Assembly (NCBI GenBank): GCA_037074705.1
Contig: CM073594.1
Span: 29,976,309-30,040,308, forward strand
Length of the DNA: 64,000 bases
Reading direction: 5' to 3'
DNA from: Zhengitettix transpicula
Lineage: Eukaryota > Arthropoda > Insecta > Orthoptera > Tetrigidae
How positions within the stretch are numbered: the first letter of the stretch is position 1; every line of letters begins with the position of its first letter. This document shows positions 21,560 to 34,344 of the stretch, one piece after another. Made by a program: the position numbers and the translations under genes. The notes under the pieces are model-generated. The model did not search any database. It was not told the origin of the DNA and saw only the letters and a program-made list of their open reading frames with translations.

Positions 21560-24500
21560 CACACTAATACATACAAAAAGTTTTTAAATTCTGAATGTTT
21601 TTCCTGTGTAATATAAGGTTTATTATAGAAAAATATATCTTGCCATTTATATTACTTTAATAATGCCTAGTTCATGAGGTTGCATTTAACTACTACTACT
21701 TTTGTTACTAATATTTTCTTTATATGCCTCAATGGAAAGTATTAATTTTCTGAAAAAATATGGTGCTAACTCAGTGGCTGTTAAGATTATTTGTTATAGA
21801 ATTAATATGTTGTGTATGGTTTGCTTAATCTGTGGTCAATAGGTACTTTTGAATTTGTCCCCTTGTCTAATGCAACATTTTCCATTCAATATATGCCATC
21901 TACCCCGTCTCTCTTTCCTGTCCAAATTATATATATATATATATATATGAGTGGTGGTTTTTCAGTTATGTGCTACTTAACAATCCCAAACGACAAGTTT
22001 TCAGTGATAACAATGTAAAATAATAATATAACAGTGGCAAATGACCCAACCCATAATATGCTACATTTCTTAAATTGTCTACATACTTTCCAATAGTGTC
22101 TAACTTTTAAAAGTGGAGTAATTGAGCACCAAGTTGACACTAATTTCTAACATGAAAGTATTTTTCCTTTGTATATATTTTAAATATAGTTAATTTTTGG
22201 ATGGATGGCGCAAATCTACAAATGGACTCCCTTAAATGAATTTTCTTTCAAATAATTTTTGAATGTGATTTTTCCAAAAATTGCGCAAAATGACAAATTC
22301 TATTCATGCTTTGAAAATATAAACTAATTTAAAATAAGATTTTTAATTACTTAATGGTTCAAATTTAATATGATTTTTCTTCTTATGCTGTGCTCTCTGT
22401 ATAGCATAGCATGGACCTGTGCTCAGGTGAAATGAGCACTCTGAGGTGTGTATTTCTCATATAAGTGATAGATTCTGTGCTGAGGAAGGCATTCACAGCA
22501 GCGAGTTCACTGAAGGAAGGCAGTTTGAAGTCTTCAAAATCAAAGCAGAAATTCAATCAGTTAAACAAAGTATTATAGAGGTAGAGTACATAAGCACTAG
22601 CCACCGCTATATATATACACATACATACATAGAAAGGAAAGAGGATGTCTTACCTAAAATTGGAGTTCAGCAGGAAGAGGCTAACTCCACCAAAAATTTG
22701 TGGAATTTCCTCCTGCCCTCGATGGTGATTCCGAACTTCATTTTTCCACTTTCTCTCTTTCATTTATTAGTAATTCCTCATATTTTCTTTTTGAAACAAA
22801 ATTTTAACTAGTTCAATATTTTAGTAATATTCAGAGGTGTGATTGTTTATATCTAAATCAGTATGAACCTTAAGAACCAGATTGCTTTGTTTTTTAAGTT
22901 GAGTGTATATCCATGTTTGATACTAAATTGTGACTTTAAATTTTTATACCTTTATATCATGTTGATTAATAGCTAAAGTTTTTTATTTTGTTAAATGCAA
23001 GTTTTTACCACTAATTCTTATGATTCATATTCCTAAGAGTTTTTGTATTATACAAGTTTTTGGATTGTTGTGACAATTCGTGGCTGAATCAGCCAGAAGT
23101 ATTACTGGTAGTTTAACCTGGATTTTTGTATTTGTGATTTTTAAGTTAAATATATGATGTACCTGATGTAAATAGCACAAGACTTCCTAATTTCATATTT
23201 ATACAAGTTTAACTCATATTTTTGGTGCAGTAAATACATGTTAGTCTTTTCAGTTATGTTTCTGTATTAGAAATATTTTAGTATTATTTTGATAATTTTA
23301 TGTGAATTGCATAATGTTCATGTTGATATATCAAAAATAAATGTTTAAGCAATATACTGTCATTTAATGAATGTGCTCTCCAGATGCCAACTCATCTGAG
23401 AAATTGAACTTTGTGGGGTATTACCATTTTATGAATAAATGGAAAACTTTATACTCTTTGCAGAAACAAATGGTTCAGGTTGATTATCATTAGAAACTGT
23501 ATTCAGTACAGTCATATTTCATATTCTGCATTGTGGAGCAGATGTTTCTGTACAGCTTGTTTACATTACATTTGTTTCATTAGTTACATCATCTTGGTTG
23601 AATGTTGTGTTTCGACCTGAGCACATCTCTATTCTGCTTCAGATGGACTTTTACTAGTTACACAGAGCATTAAGGATCCAACTTGTATGCTTATGCTGAG
23701 CAGTGTCTTACCATTGAATTTAGTGCAGATTAATTGAGCCAAAGGCTTAGGAGTCTCAATACGTTCAATACTAAAACCTGAGAAAAGTCATCTAAGATAG
23801 CTCTGCCAGCAAATCCTATCTCAAGGTGGCTTTGGTCAATACAACTTGCTGTAGGAAAGTGGAAAAGGGTGCTGAATTTAAGGTTTTAAGTGCGGATGGT
23901 GCTGAAAAACTACAATAGGTATACGGTCCGCATTTGATACGTTCGTCCTACGAATCTGCGTCGCATTGTACCCCTTTGGAAACATTTCAGATCCAACCAG
24001 GCCGGATTAATGTTAGGCGATTTAGGCAATATTGTGACAAAACTTTACTGAATTCTGAGCAATTGTGACGGACAAATTTTCCAAAAGCTTATACTCGTAG
24101 ATAGCTTAAGATCCGCAATCACCATTAGAGACAAACCAACAGCATGAAAATACTCGCAAAAAAGAATGTGGGTTTGGAAGCGCACCGAAAACAAGTCTTT
24201 ACTCGAATTCTGTGAAGCTGTGTAGTAATAATCCTTGCGCTTCGTAAGGTTTTTTTTATTAACTTTTAATAAATAGTATGACTAAATTTGCCATATTCGA
24301 CTTGTCGTTCGTTAGTATGTTTTTGTAAGCTTTTATTTATGGTTACAAGCAATTCGAAATATTTCATAGATAATAATACTCTGTACATTGTATGTGTGTT
24401 TTTGTGTCGAGGAAAATATTTTAGTTTTATAAATAATCAGAATATCCGATTGTGATGTAAAAGATTTTTGCGCAGTAAAGGAATATAAAAGTTGCGGCAG

Positions 24501-26178
24501 CGTAATATGCAACATTTATAATTCAGTCTACATAGTTACAATAGTGTCTAATTTTTTAAAAGCGGAATAATCAAGCGCCAAGTTCAAGGCTAGGAGAAGA
24601 CTGCAATGTCACCTGCCCGAAATTAGCTGTTAACGGAGATGACACGGGCGGAAGCCCGATAAGTCTTCATCAATTGTATAGCTTCAATGTTTAATTTTTT
24701 CATATACGGAACTTAATAAACATTTTCAATTTACGGCTCCTTATGTTACGATAGCAGATTATTGAAATAATTGATTATCTGGCTTATGCTAATATGAAAT
24801 AAATAGACTGGCAATAAATATGAAAACATTATATATATTAATTAATTTGTCAATTATTAAACTTTTCTGACATGTCACTTTATTTATTCACTGACGATTG
24901 TTAAATGTATTCAATACGAATTTAATGTTCTTTTCAGCATTTTACACGTGAAACTAAACTAAGATGTTGATATCGCAAATGTAATAAGACACCGCAAATT
25001 ACTTAGGTTTGACTCACTTCCGTCTCAAGGTTTATATTTTTACAAAATTAGTGTAATAATGGAGGGATCTTGTTTGAATTAATATTTACATGGATTATTA
25101 CTATTTCATTTCTTTGCCTACGGGCAACTCTCTTAAGAAGACACTATCGACTTCATGAAAATTCGAAGCAATCGACAACCAGAGTACCGATCGATAGCTT
25201 TCCTTTCATTCAATTTTGTCTGTTGACATGTCTGCTAAGATATGACAGTTATTTGTACATATGGTTTTCGCAAATGCTGTATTCTTCCGAATATCGAAGC
25301 CTACATTTCAACTAAACTAGAATTACGCACTTTGTAGGTAGGTCATGTCGATTCGTAGGTTAATAAATTATAACTCTTTAAAATGGTAGGCAGTGAAAAT
25401 ATTTGAAAAGTACAAGAGAAGGAAACAATACATATAATTATTGATTAAGTGTAGGTCTGAGAGCGAGAAAGTAATTTAAATGCCTTTTATATTAAAAAAC
25501 AAGGCTGCATAAGTATAGTTAACTAGTTGGAACATTTCTCAGTGTATTTTCCGACACGTTTCGATGACTTCACGCTTTTTCGATTTCCATCACCTACTGG
25601 ACATATGGTTTATTTTTATTTTTTATTGAAGTGGAAACCCGAAAACAATTAAATCAACTCTGATCTTGTTATGTATTTGATTTGGAAGAATCAATTGTTA
25701 CAGATAATTTTGGTTTATCCATTATCTGTGTGATAGAAACAAATAGAATAGCAAGCATATTTGGTTGACAACAAATAGTCTTAAAAGCTGACATAATTTA
25801 TTCCTCCATCTATGTAATTAAAGTATCCCCATGCCAACCCATCACATTCATTTGGAAAACAAAAACAATGAATTTCACAGTTGTCTTCTGAACAGTCGTT
25901 TTAATTAAATATTACTCTACAATTAAAGCCAGATATAAATGAATGAATATTAGTTAGTATGTTGCATCATCCTTTTCCACTTTTTTAGCGCGAGTTGTAC
26001 CGGTTTCAGTACTCAAGGTGGGATCTTATTAATATGAATATTCAAATTTACTATGAACTGGGCCACTTTGTATTCTTATTTAACTAATATCATTAACAAA
26101 TACTGAAAGGAAATGTTTATTGTATACAGATTTATGACATTTTATGAAGCTCATTTAGTTGTTCATTTAACATTTTAT
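21560..26178. other. Convergent intergenic region between KAT14 and the receptor gene
   Basis: No gene can be supported. It holds the KAT14 3' UTR (no convincing nearby AATAAA; one occurs near 23,336), a short (TA)n tract near 21,930, and a small family-B-like MITE remnant at about 22,615-22,765 (GGATGTCTTACCTAAAATTG ... TTCCACTTTCTCTCTTTC). Short frames such as 22,446-22,811 and 25,070-25,315 lack domains and codon bias. About 23,850-24,700 looks like plain single-copy intergenic sequence. Confidence 0.55.
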
Positions 26179-26181
26179 TTA
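26173..26181 (-). promoter_or_regulatory. Poly(A) signal overlapping the receptor stop codon
   Basis: On the minus strand the stop codon TAA runs directly into AATAAA (TAAATAAAA). If used, the 3' UTR would be only a few tens of bases. More distal signals may be used instead. Confidence 0.45.
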
Positions 26182-26878
26182 GCTTTTAATGAACAGAATT
26201 GTGGTTAAGTAGACTAAATATCCCATGCAAGCTATACGGTCAATTAAAATTCCAAGAATAATCCAATATTGTTGTCCATCCTCAACTAACAATTCTTCAC
26301 CTCTGATGTTTGATTTTTCATGTTCATCAAGATGGTTGTATTGATAATTTTCCTGTAATTTTAGATGTGTTAGTATAAAAAAAATCAATATGAGACTTTT
26401 TCTTTTAAAGAATCTCAGTTTACCTTACTGTTATTTTCTGGTAGAAAAAAGAGACATTTTAAGTACTTAGAAGAAAGCAGAGTACATATACTTTTTGGAA
26501 TTTGTATACTGTGTTTGGACTGACACATGGTTGTAACAGTGATTGATATTATCAGAGAGATTGCTACAGATATCATCCCATCAGTGTAGCTTGCAACTGC
26601 AACAGAAAATCACATAATCTGCTTGATGTAAGAAAATAATGAAGATCAAGGCACTCCTAAAATTACTTACGCAGTTTTGGAATGCTGCTCTGATGAGCTG
26701 GAAGAATAGTTGCTGTCTTTATTAAAAATCCAGCTAATATTATTTGGGCAAAACAACTGTACATTATCTTGTAGTTCTCAAAAGGAGAGATGCAGAAAGA
26801 TAATATTGTCATTATTGAGGCAACTGCAATTAAAAAACATAAATACTATAACATAGCTGCAACTGAACAAATTATTAC

Positions 26879-26930
<52 letters not shown>

Positions 26931-29900
26931 TATGGAAAGGATAGAGAGATAGGTTGTGGCTTACCTGAAAGTGAAGTACGGTGTCGCCATGAGGAACTGA
27001 AGGTTGTTCTTCAAATTTTCGGAGGCTCTCAGCCTCCTTCTTCAGGAAGGAGCGTTACACCATTCCGTGCACCGGCCGGCTGCGGACTGCGGAGATTTGA
27101 CCGCCGCACGGCCAGTAGCCCATAAACAATCAACACCCCCACCAAGCCACTAACTTTCTCTCTCAGGGGGCTTCCTGAAGAAGGAGGCTGAGAGCCTCCG
27201 AAAATTTGAAGAACAACCTTCAGTTCCTCATGGCGACACCGTACTTCACTTTCAGGTAAGCCACAACCTATCTCTCTATCCTTTCCATACCAATATTTTT
27301 GACAATGTCACATTCTCACAATTACAATATATATATATATATATATATATATTTTTCTTGTATATATATACAAGAAAAATGTGTTGAAGTCAAATTAAAT
27401 AACATATTTATATAGGAAAGAGAGAGAGAGCAAAGTCAACTTACCTTGAAATCAATAGTTGGTCCAATTTGGGTGAGAGAATATTACAAATTTTCGTGGG
27501 CAAGAGCACCCTTTTCAGGGGAGAGGGTCTGAACTGCATGCCTGGATGGCAATTGTGGATGCCAAGCACCCCATTCCTTAAAGCTACATTTTTTCCCTCA
27601 CGGTCATTTCCATGTCATTAATAAAAATAAGATAACATAATAGTTTCAATGGAAGGCAGCTAGTCCTTCCAAAATAAATAAAATTATACAGGTTGTTCAA
27701 AAATTCTCCTTACAAACTTTTACAACTGGACTGAGGAGATCATGTTTTTAATAGGAACCTATCTTCTGCAAATTTACTTTTTCTGTGTTACAACCATTTC
27801 AAAATGGTCATGAGATTTGACCATACATTCTTACTTAAAGACTAATGGGTCCCATGTACTCTCTCTTCCTATAACAAGTATTAGGTATATTGATGTATGC
27901 TGTGCCTTTGAATATCAGTCAAGACTTTTTACTTGATGTTTGGGAAAATCTGAACTAACAATTTAGACAAAGATGGATAAGCAGAGATGGCTTACATGAT
28001 AACTGGATTTTACTCCTTTGGACTTCTTCTTGTGGGGTTGGATAAAGAATTTTATTTATGGGTCTCCTGTAGAAATACAGGAATTTCGGCTTGTATGAGT
28101 TGTGTTTGCTACACAAATTGAAGATAGACCAGTTGTAATGGAGCAAGTTGACCAGAAAATCATTGTGACCAATGATATTGGTGGTTGACACATCAAATTG
28201 AATTTGTGGTGGATCAGAATGCTAACTATCCTAAAAAGACAAAAACAGTTTATTAAGTTTTACTGTAAATGAAACTGTTTTTGAAAAATGGTTAAGTTTA
28301 TTTTTTTTGTTATTATCACTTAATGAGCTGAATTGTTAGAAAATTGGTATACTGAGTCACACCTAACTGAAATAGTTACCAAATGTTATATTTAAAACCT
28401 GTTTTGAAATGGTGGTTGCATGAAATCAATACATTTCTGGAAGAAGGTTCTATTCATAACATGATCTATCCGTCCTTTCTACAAGTCCTAAAAGTTTGTA
28501 AGGAGACGTGAATTTTATATACATTGACATGAAATACATCAGATGACAAAACATTTACACACTAAGAAAATTGTTCAAATCCAGTCTAGATTTTATTTTA
28601 CATATATATGATATTAGTAAGGATATGATATTGTCAAAAATAATTGCAATATTGGTATGGGAAGGTGTGAAGTGTGGTGTCGCCATAAGGAACTGAAGGT
28701 TGTTCTTAAAATTTTCGGTGGCAGTCCACAGCCGGCCGGTGCACAGAATGGTGTAACATTCCGTCCTCCAGAATGAGGCTGAGAGCCTCCGAAAATTTGA
28801 ATAACAATCTTCAGTTCCAAATGGCGACACCACACTTCCAGGTAAGCCACAACCTCTCTCTCTTTCCTTTCCATACCAATATTGCAATTAGATATATATA
28901 TATATATATATATTTTGTATCATTTTACACAAATATTACATAATGAAAATAAAGTAGTTGACTTACTAATTACTGGAATTCCTAAAAGAATATAATAAGA
29001 ATTTTTATTTCTTTTTAATTTAATTTTCAAGACAAGTCCTGTTGGTGAGTCATCATCTAAAGAAGTATTTATCTCATATCTTAAAAATCTGGGTGCTACA
29101 TTGTTTGACTGTATATTTATTTCTGTGATCTCCCATTCTGTTCCAGTTCGTTGTTCTGCTATCTAATAATAAAATTGAATATCTGTATTCATAAATTGAG
29201 GGAGATTAAGATGATAATTATAATTAATTTGACAGAAATTAAAAAATTATACTTTATACATGCACCTTTCAGATGACCAACAATGTACATACTTGTCAAA
29301 CTTTATAACTTTTATTATGATCTGCAGTTGAATGGGGCAGCCTTACCAACTGCTGAAAGGAGGATCAACTCCTCTAATAATTTGCTGAATTCAGTATTTG
29401 GGGGTAATCTGTCCTCATGCTCATCTCCATCAGCAGATTGTTTTCATTTGACTGTTTACAGAATAATGCAGAGAAAACCAATTTTCTGTATACCACCTTC
29501 CCACCCAACAAAGTCCCCACCATTCTCTATCAAGAAAAGGTTTCAATATAGGGTAAAAAAAGAAAATGGATGCTTTGAAGTCTTGAGAATGTTGATTTCT
29601 AGACATTGCCTGGAGTGTGGGACATATTGGTAGAAAGGTCCCCAAAGATGTATAACATCTGGGTAATTTGCTTGGTGATTAGAGTTTTTTCTGTTATACT
29701 CACTGATGTTCCATTATTTAAGAGCTCTAGTTTTAAAAGTTGCTGTTCTGAGTAAAATCCAAATTTTATTTCACATTCATGCTCATCATTTGGCCAACTT
29801 TTCAAATCTATATTACATTGTGTCTGAAAGGCAGTTGGTCCCACATAAAGAGCTGAGCCATCAGATGCTAACAAAATAGGGGCATTGTATAAAATTGATG

Positions 29901-32900
29901 TTTGTTTCTCAACAGGACTGAAACAAAAGTTAATTTCAATTATTATATATAAATCAAAATTTTGTTTTTTTAGTTCCTAAGTATGAATTTTAAATGATTA
30001 ATTAAGTAGACTTTTATATTCTGGAAACTGAGCTCAGACTAAGAGCTCATCACTACCTTCTACTTTATTATTTTGGGCCTCTTAAAATTGATTGTGATAT
30101 TATTAGGTAGGATAATTAATAGTTGGGCAAATTAAATTAGTATGTTAACCAATATAAATCTTAATTTTTTTAATTCACAGTAATTTAATAGTACATTTTA
30201 CTCACTTGCTCAAAAGTATTTCTGGCTGCCAAGCTTCATGGTGTGCAAGTTGAAGTTTTGTAATATTTCCATACAAACTTGGAGTCCATTTCAATTTTTC
30301 ATCTTTCCAGTTCTGTAATTATAGTCATACATAATTATGTTAACTTAGTGTTAGCAGTGCACTGCATAATCACAAATTGATTTTATTTTGCTTTGTCTGA
30401 AACTTGATACAAATATTCTGCAATCGAGTAAACAGTTGTATCTCAATCCTTTATTTTAACCATCCAACTAATTTGATTATATTTTCAACTTTACAAATAT
30501 TTGTTCTACAAACTGAATGAATATTGTAGTATCAGATTATTTGTATTAAACATATTAAATTAAATTTTATAAATATTGGATCTTTATTTGATCATTTTAT
30601 CATGCAAAATAAATAAATATAATACATGGGAATGGTTATTTTAGTTCACAGTTTATTACAGACCAACTATACTAACAGCTATTTAACAGGTTTTCTTGTT
30701 TCACTGTTCAGTAATGAGTTGCTACTATTGAAGAATTCATCTATAATTATTTTATTCTCAGATAGACTTATATGGTTATTAATTTACTTACTGCTGTTAC
30801 AATTCCATTGAATGAAATAACAGACTTCTCCTCATTCTGCAAAATAAACAATTGCTTATTTTAGGATCTGTAGGTACATGTTGGTTTTATTTAGAAATAT
30901 TTAATGATTTGAAGTACTAGTTCTAGTTTAAATAGGATATGTAAAGAATTATTAATAACTGAGAAAAGTGAGTATCAGTATTTTGTATATTTCTGTACAT
31001 TCTATATAATCCATTTACTTGTCATGCTAGCAATTAATAATTCAGAAAGGCTACCAAAACTTTTATTTTATTAAAGAAATAGTTTTGAACCATCATATTC
31101 TGCAATTTCCCAATTTATTTAATTTCGTTGTTTCAAATATGAATTATATTTCACTCTATTTTACATCAAGATCAAACAAAAGGTTTCAAAATTATATTGC
31201 CGGAACCAATACCATAAAATTGATAGTATTGATAAGTATGTCAGAGTAAATTTTAAGAAGCAAATTATTTCTATCTAATGTCTATCTTATACCAAATCAA
31301 TGTGTATGGCATTTAAGTGAATTGCTACTGCCGTTGTTTGGTTATCAGAAAGCACTGGACGGACATAGCGATCATATCCAGTCAAAATGTCCTTTTTTAG
31401 TCTTTTTATATCAGTCATTTCTTCTTCAACAATAACAGATTCTGAAAATAGGAAAATTTAATAAACGTATGTGGTTTAGTTAATTGATTCTGTAACTGTA
31501 AATTTTTTTATTAAGAAATACTTCTAACCACATTGTTTTTATGCATTTACAAGGAAAATAATTATCTTTTAAATATGTTTGCCAATTAGAAAAACACTGC
31601 AGTAAGCAAATTTTAATAAACCTAAAGTATTATTTATAACACACAGTATTGTAAAAATAAAAAAAATTCCTGTTTTTTGCAGTAAATTTTAATTAATTAA
31701 AATTGTAACTAAAATATATAATTATAAATGAAATTGAAATGTATAAAAAATATTAATTAGACAAAATAAAAGATTATGTGAAATCTAAGAATTGGTTAAA
31801 TAATGAAGTTTTTAAGAAATCTGCTAGATGGAAATAGTTAAAGTGACCATATCTTGAGTGGGACACAAAGTGTAAGCAGGTGTACACAAAATTTCTGGGG
31901 TAGGGTATTTAGATTTTAAACACTGCCCTTCAAAATTGTCATATAAACGATCAGAGTAAATAGAATTTTAAATATTTACTTTTTTTTATTTATGTTTAAC
32001 TAGAAATTATAAAAATGAACATTGTATACAACTTTTTCCCATTTCTGAATTCTTCTATTTCAGTGTTAGAATGGAGACAGTAATACAGACTAGCTCAATA
32101 GCACCATGAATGACATTTATTCATTTTTTTAAAAATTCTGTATATTTCATTCAATACTTATTTTTGCTTTTAATACTGTAGAGAAGAATTCAACATAAAA
32201 CTCTTAATCCATTTGTAATTTTCTGATGAGTGAATTGTCCTTAACAAACCAGGACTCTGCAGAACCATGCCATACAAATTTTCACATGGCATTTCTAAGT
32301 TGTGTTAGACTAGCAACAAATCTTTCTTTTAACTGAAATCTTTTGCCTGTCCACAAGTCATTAACTAATGAAAACACTCTCTCAGTTGCAGCATTGGTCC
32401 CAGGAAAGCACAAGGCAAATTGAACTATTGGGTTATAGTTGTCACATGGTGCATGATTCTTATAAAAATTGGTCAAAAACTTGCATTCATTTTTCAGACA
32501 CACTTGGCTTCTCTTTACCCCATTTCTATTTCATTTCTGGAGTAACATACTATCTGAGGTTAGTTATTTCATCAAACAATTAATTATCATTCGCTTTCTT
32601 TGTTTTAGAAATCTTGTTAACAAAGCTGATGCCTTCTTGAAAATCTAACTACACTTGCTGGGAATTTAAGACAACCCATTTAAACATTTTAAAGTTTTCA
32701 AAATGTTTGCCCCAGGGCTCTAAGTACTTCTGAATGGGTTTCAAAGAATGCTACAATATCTTTCTCTACATTCATTTTGCCAACTTCTGTATCCAGTTGC
32801 ATAAGACAAGTTCACACAGAGTGTGCTATAAACTTCTGGTTTACTCTTCCTTGACACTTAGATTTAAGGTCTTCAAGCAGTTGTGCAACTTCTACATACG

Positions 32901-33783
32901 TTATGTTATAATTTCTCTAAATTAAAATATAAAAAACTAGAACACAATTTGTAGTGCATGTGAAGTATAGTCTGTGACACTGTAGCGTACTTTTGTATCC
33001 TTACTCATGCAGTATCCTAATATATTATTCTCCCGTGAACTTTGTGTTTATACATACATATATCCCAACTTGATTCGTATTAATATCAGAACACACAATG
33101 TTAAAATAAATTAATTCTATTGTTTAAATATTATTACCTGTACTGCTTGATGCTTGACAATCATAGTACCATATTCCCACAACATTTGTCCATGTACAGA
33201 AGCTGAAGTATAGTATGTTAAGTGGTGAAAAATCTCTCCAAAGTAATAAAGGTACATTTTCATCTTCTTTTCCAACTGCTAAAATGCCCGTATTTAATGA
33301 TTGCTTTATCCAAAATCCCTGTGCTTCATCTTGTGACAATATATTGCGTGAACCTGCTGTTGTCTTAGATGAGCTTTTCTGCATACGTCGAATATCTGAG
33401 AAACTGTTCTCTCCAGCTCCTATAACAATCTCATAGACTGCAGTTCTAACTCCTGGCGATGGAATGGGTGACAGCATAATATGCGCATTACTTTTGGCTT
33501 GTACATAAAATTTTATAAGTAAATCTGTTTTGTTTTTTATGCTTGTTTCTGAAATATGGTGTATTATTTTATATCCATATCCAAAAGTTTCTTCCTTTTT
33601 GCAATGAATTAAATCTGAAACAACATTCCAAATGATTGTTTATAGTACTATTTTCAGTAACTGTTAAATAAATAGATACTCAAACTTTCAAATAAATATA
33701 TTGGTACCTGCTTGATTAATAGAATATGATTGTTGTAATAACCACACAAATATGATAGTGTATGTGTATACTCTCCATCCCAT
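26179..33783 (-). CDS. FAMeT-like domain fused to a divergent Cys-loop (nicotinic-type) receptor, 10 exons
   Basis: Exons on the minus strand: 33783-33708, 33614-33138, 31441-31293, 30836-30792, 30312-30206, 29917-29704, 29162-28967, 26823-26671, 26596-26424 and 26352-26179. All junction phases agree and give about 587 residues. Exon 1 is a signal peptide. Exon 2 (residues about 26-184) is a farnesoic-acid-O-methyltransferase-like (Methyltransf_FA) domain with YEIVIGAGENSFSDIR, GFWIKQS and NVVGIWYYDCQ. Exons 3-7 are a Cys-loop ligand-binding domain: YDRYVRPVLSDN, NWKDEKLKWTPSLYGNI and a canonical loop of 13 residues between C319 and C333 containing SWPNDEHE. Exons 7-10 give TM1-TM4 with a short cytoplasmic loop; TM4 ends LFIKS. 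No vicinal cysteine pair is seen in loop C, and the TM2 region lacks the usual GEK entry. Gating and ligand cannot be stated. It may be an accessory or pseudo-channel subunit. Confidence 0.88.
26882..26927. repeat. (TA)n microsatellite
   Basis: A TA tract of about 46 bases immediately left of a complete family-A MITE. A matching tract lies on its other side at 27,327-27,352. Confidence 0.95.
26928..27315. mobile_element. Complete family-A MITE with long inverted repeats
   Basis: The left arm (about 26,928-27,056) and the right arm (about 27,170-27,296) are near-perfect reverse complements of about 125 bases. They contain ATTGGTATGGAAAGGATAG, GCTTACCTGAAAGTGAAGT, GGAACTGAAGGTTGTTCTTC and GGAGGCTCTCAGCCTCC. 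The roughly 110-base GC-rich centre (CACCGGCCGGCTGCGGAC...) has no coding capacity. The arms also carry outward-facing splice-donor sequences (CAG|GTAAGC). It sits in receptor intron 7. Confidence 0.9.
27372..27600. mobile_element. MITE family B, left arm and interior
   Basis: Starts AAAAATGTGTTGAAGTCAAA, then ATATAGGAAAGAGAGAGAGC and GTCAACTTACCTTGAAATCA. The interior has TTCGTGGGCAAGAGCACCC. The right arm is not recognisable. Confidence 0.65.
27688..28525 (+). mobile_element. Degenerate Tc1/mariner-superfamily transposon remnant
   Basis: Inverted ends: CTCCTTACAAACTTTTA near 27,706 and its reverse complement TAAAAGTTTGTAAGGAG near 28,488, about 0.8 kb apart. Between them the plus strand encodes a decayed transposase C-terminus with the hallmark LTPLDFFLWGWIKNFIYGSP near 28,000-28,070, followed by stops. 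The superfamily call rests on that motif alone. It lies in receptor intron 7, antisense to the gene. Confidence 0.65.
28608..28890. mobile_element. Family-A MITE, both arms, shorter centre
   Basis: The left arm from GATATTAGTAAGGATATGAT and the right arm ending in TTTCCATACCAATATTGCAA are reverse complements with indels. The centre has CCACAGCCGGCCGGTGCACA. The right arm contains TTCCAGGTAAGCCAC. A short (TA)n tract follows at about 28,891-28,914. Confidence 0.85.
32270..32560 (-). mobile_element. hAT-type transposase C-terminal remnant
   Basis: A minus-strand frame at 32503-32282 encodes a piece resembling the hAT dimerisation region: CFPGTNAATERVFSLVND, then RFVASLTQLRNAM. Sequence out to about 32,900 may be more of the same element, but it is too decayed to read. 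It lies in receptor intron 2, between the FAMeT-like exon and the first receptor exon, and is not part of the spliced gene. Confidence 0.7.
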
Positions 33784-34344
33784 GTTGCTTGAAAGTCTAC
33801 TGGTCCCTGTCGTTAGTATTCACAGGAAGCAGATGTGATACTGCTATCTTTTTGTGGTCCTTCCTCTGCATTTTATGATAGTCTGAGACATGATATTTCA
33901 TTGTTATATTTAATCATTTATTTCAATGTCAGATGGGAAGCTGTTCAAATTTTGTCCACTTCATTACGACTGACCGTCAAGGTATACAACTATCTCTTGA
34001 AGGAAGAGGAAATGCCTGTCTACAGTTTTATGACTAACATAGTGAACTGGTCCACAATTTTAAGTAAGGCATTAATTCTCTCTCATTCTTTCCTGTCTTT
34101 ATCAATTATTTTGACAATGTTGCATCATCCTTATTAATTAAAATGGCCAAGAAAGAGAGAGTGGCTGATTTATCTTAAATCGAGAGTTGCACAATGTAAA
34201 GCATTTTTATTATTAAGTGACTAAATCACATTTGATAGGAAAGAAGGACACAGGGAAGTTTACCTACCATGTGGCGAAGTCAGCTGGAATGAAATAAAAT
34301 TTCAATATTTTGAGGACCAGGTATATATATATATATATATATAC

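Noticed and set aside
29283..29645. Frames on both strands near receptor exon 6
   Set aside because: They lie in receptor intron 6 and have no domain. The true coding exon begins at 29,704.
33215..33436. Plus-strand frame across the FAMeT-like exon
   Set aside because: It is the complement of the minus-strand exon, which has domain motifs, matching splice sites and correct phase.
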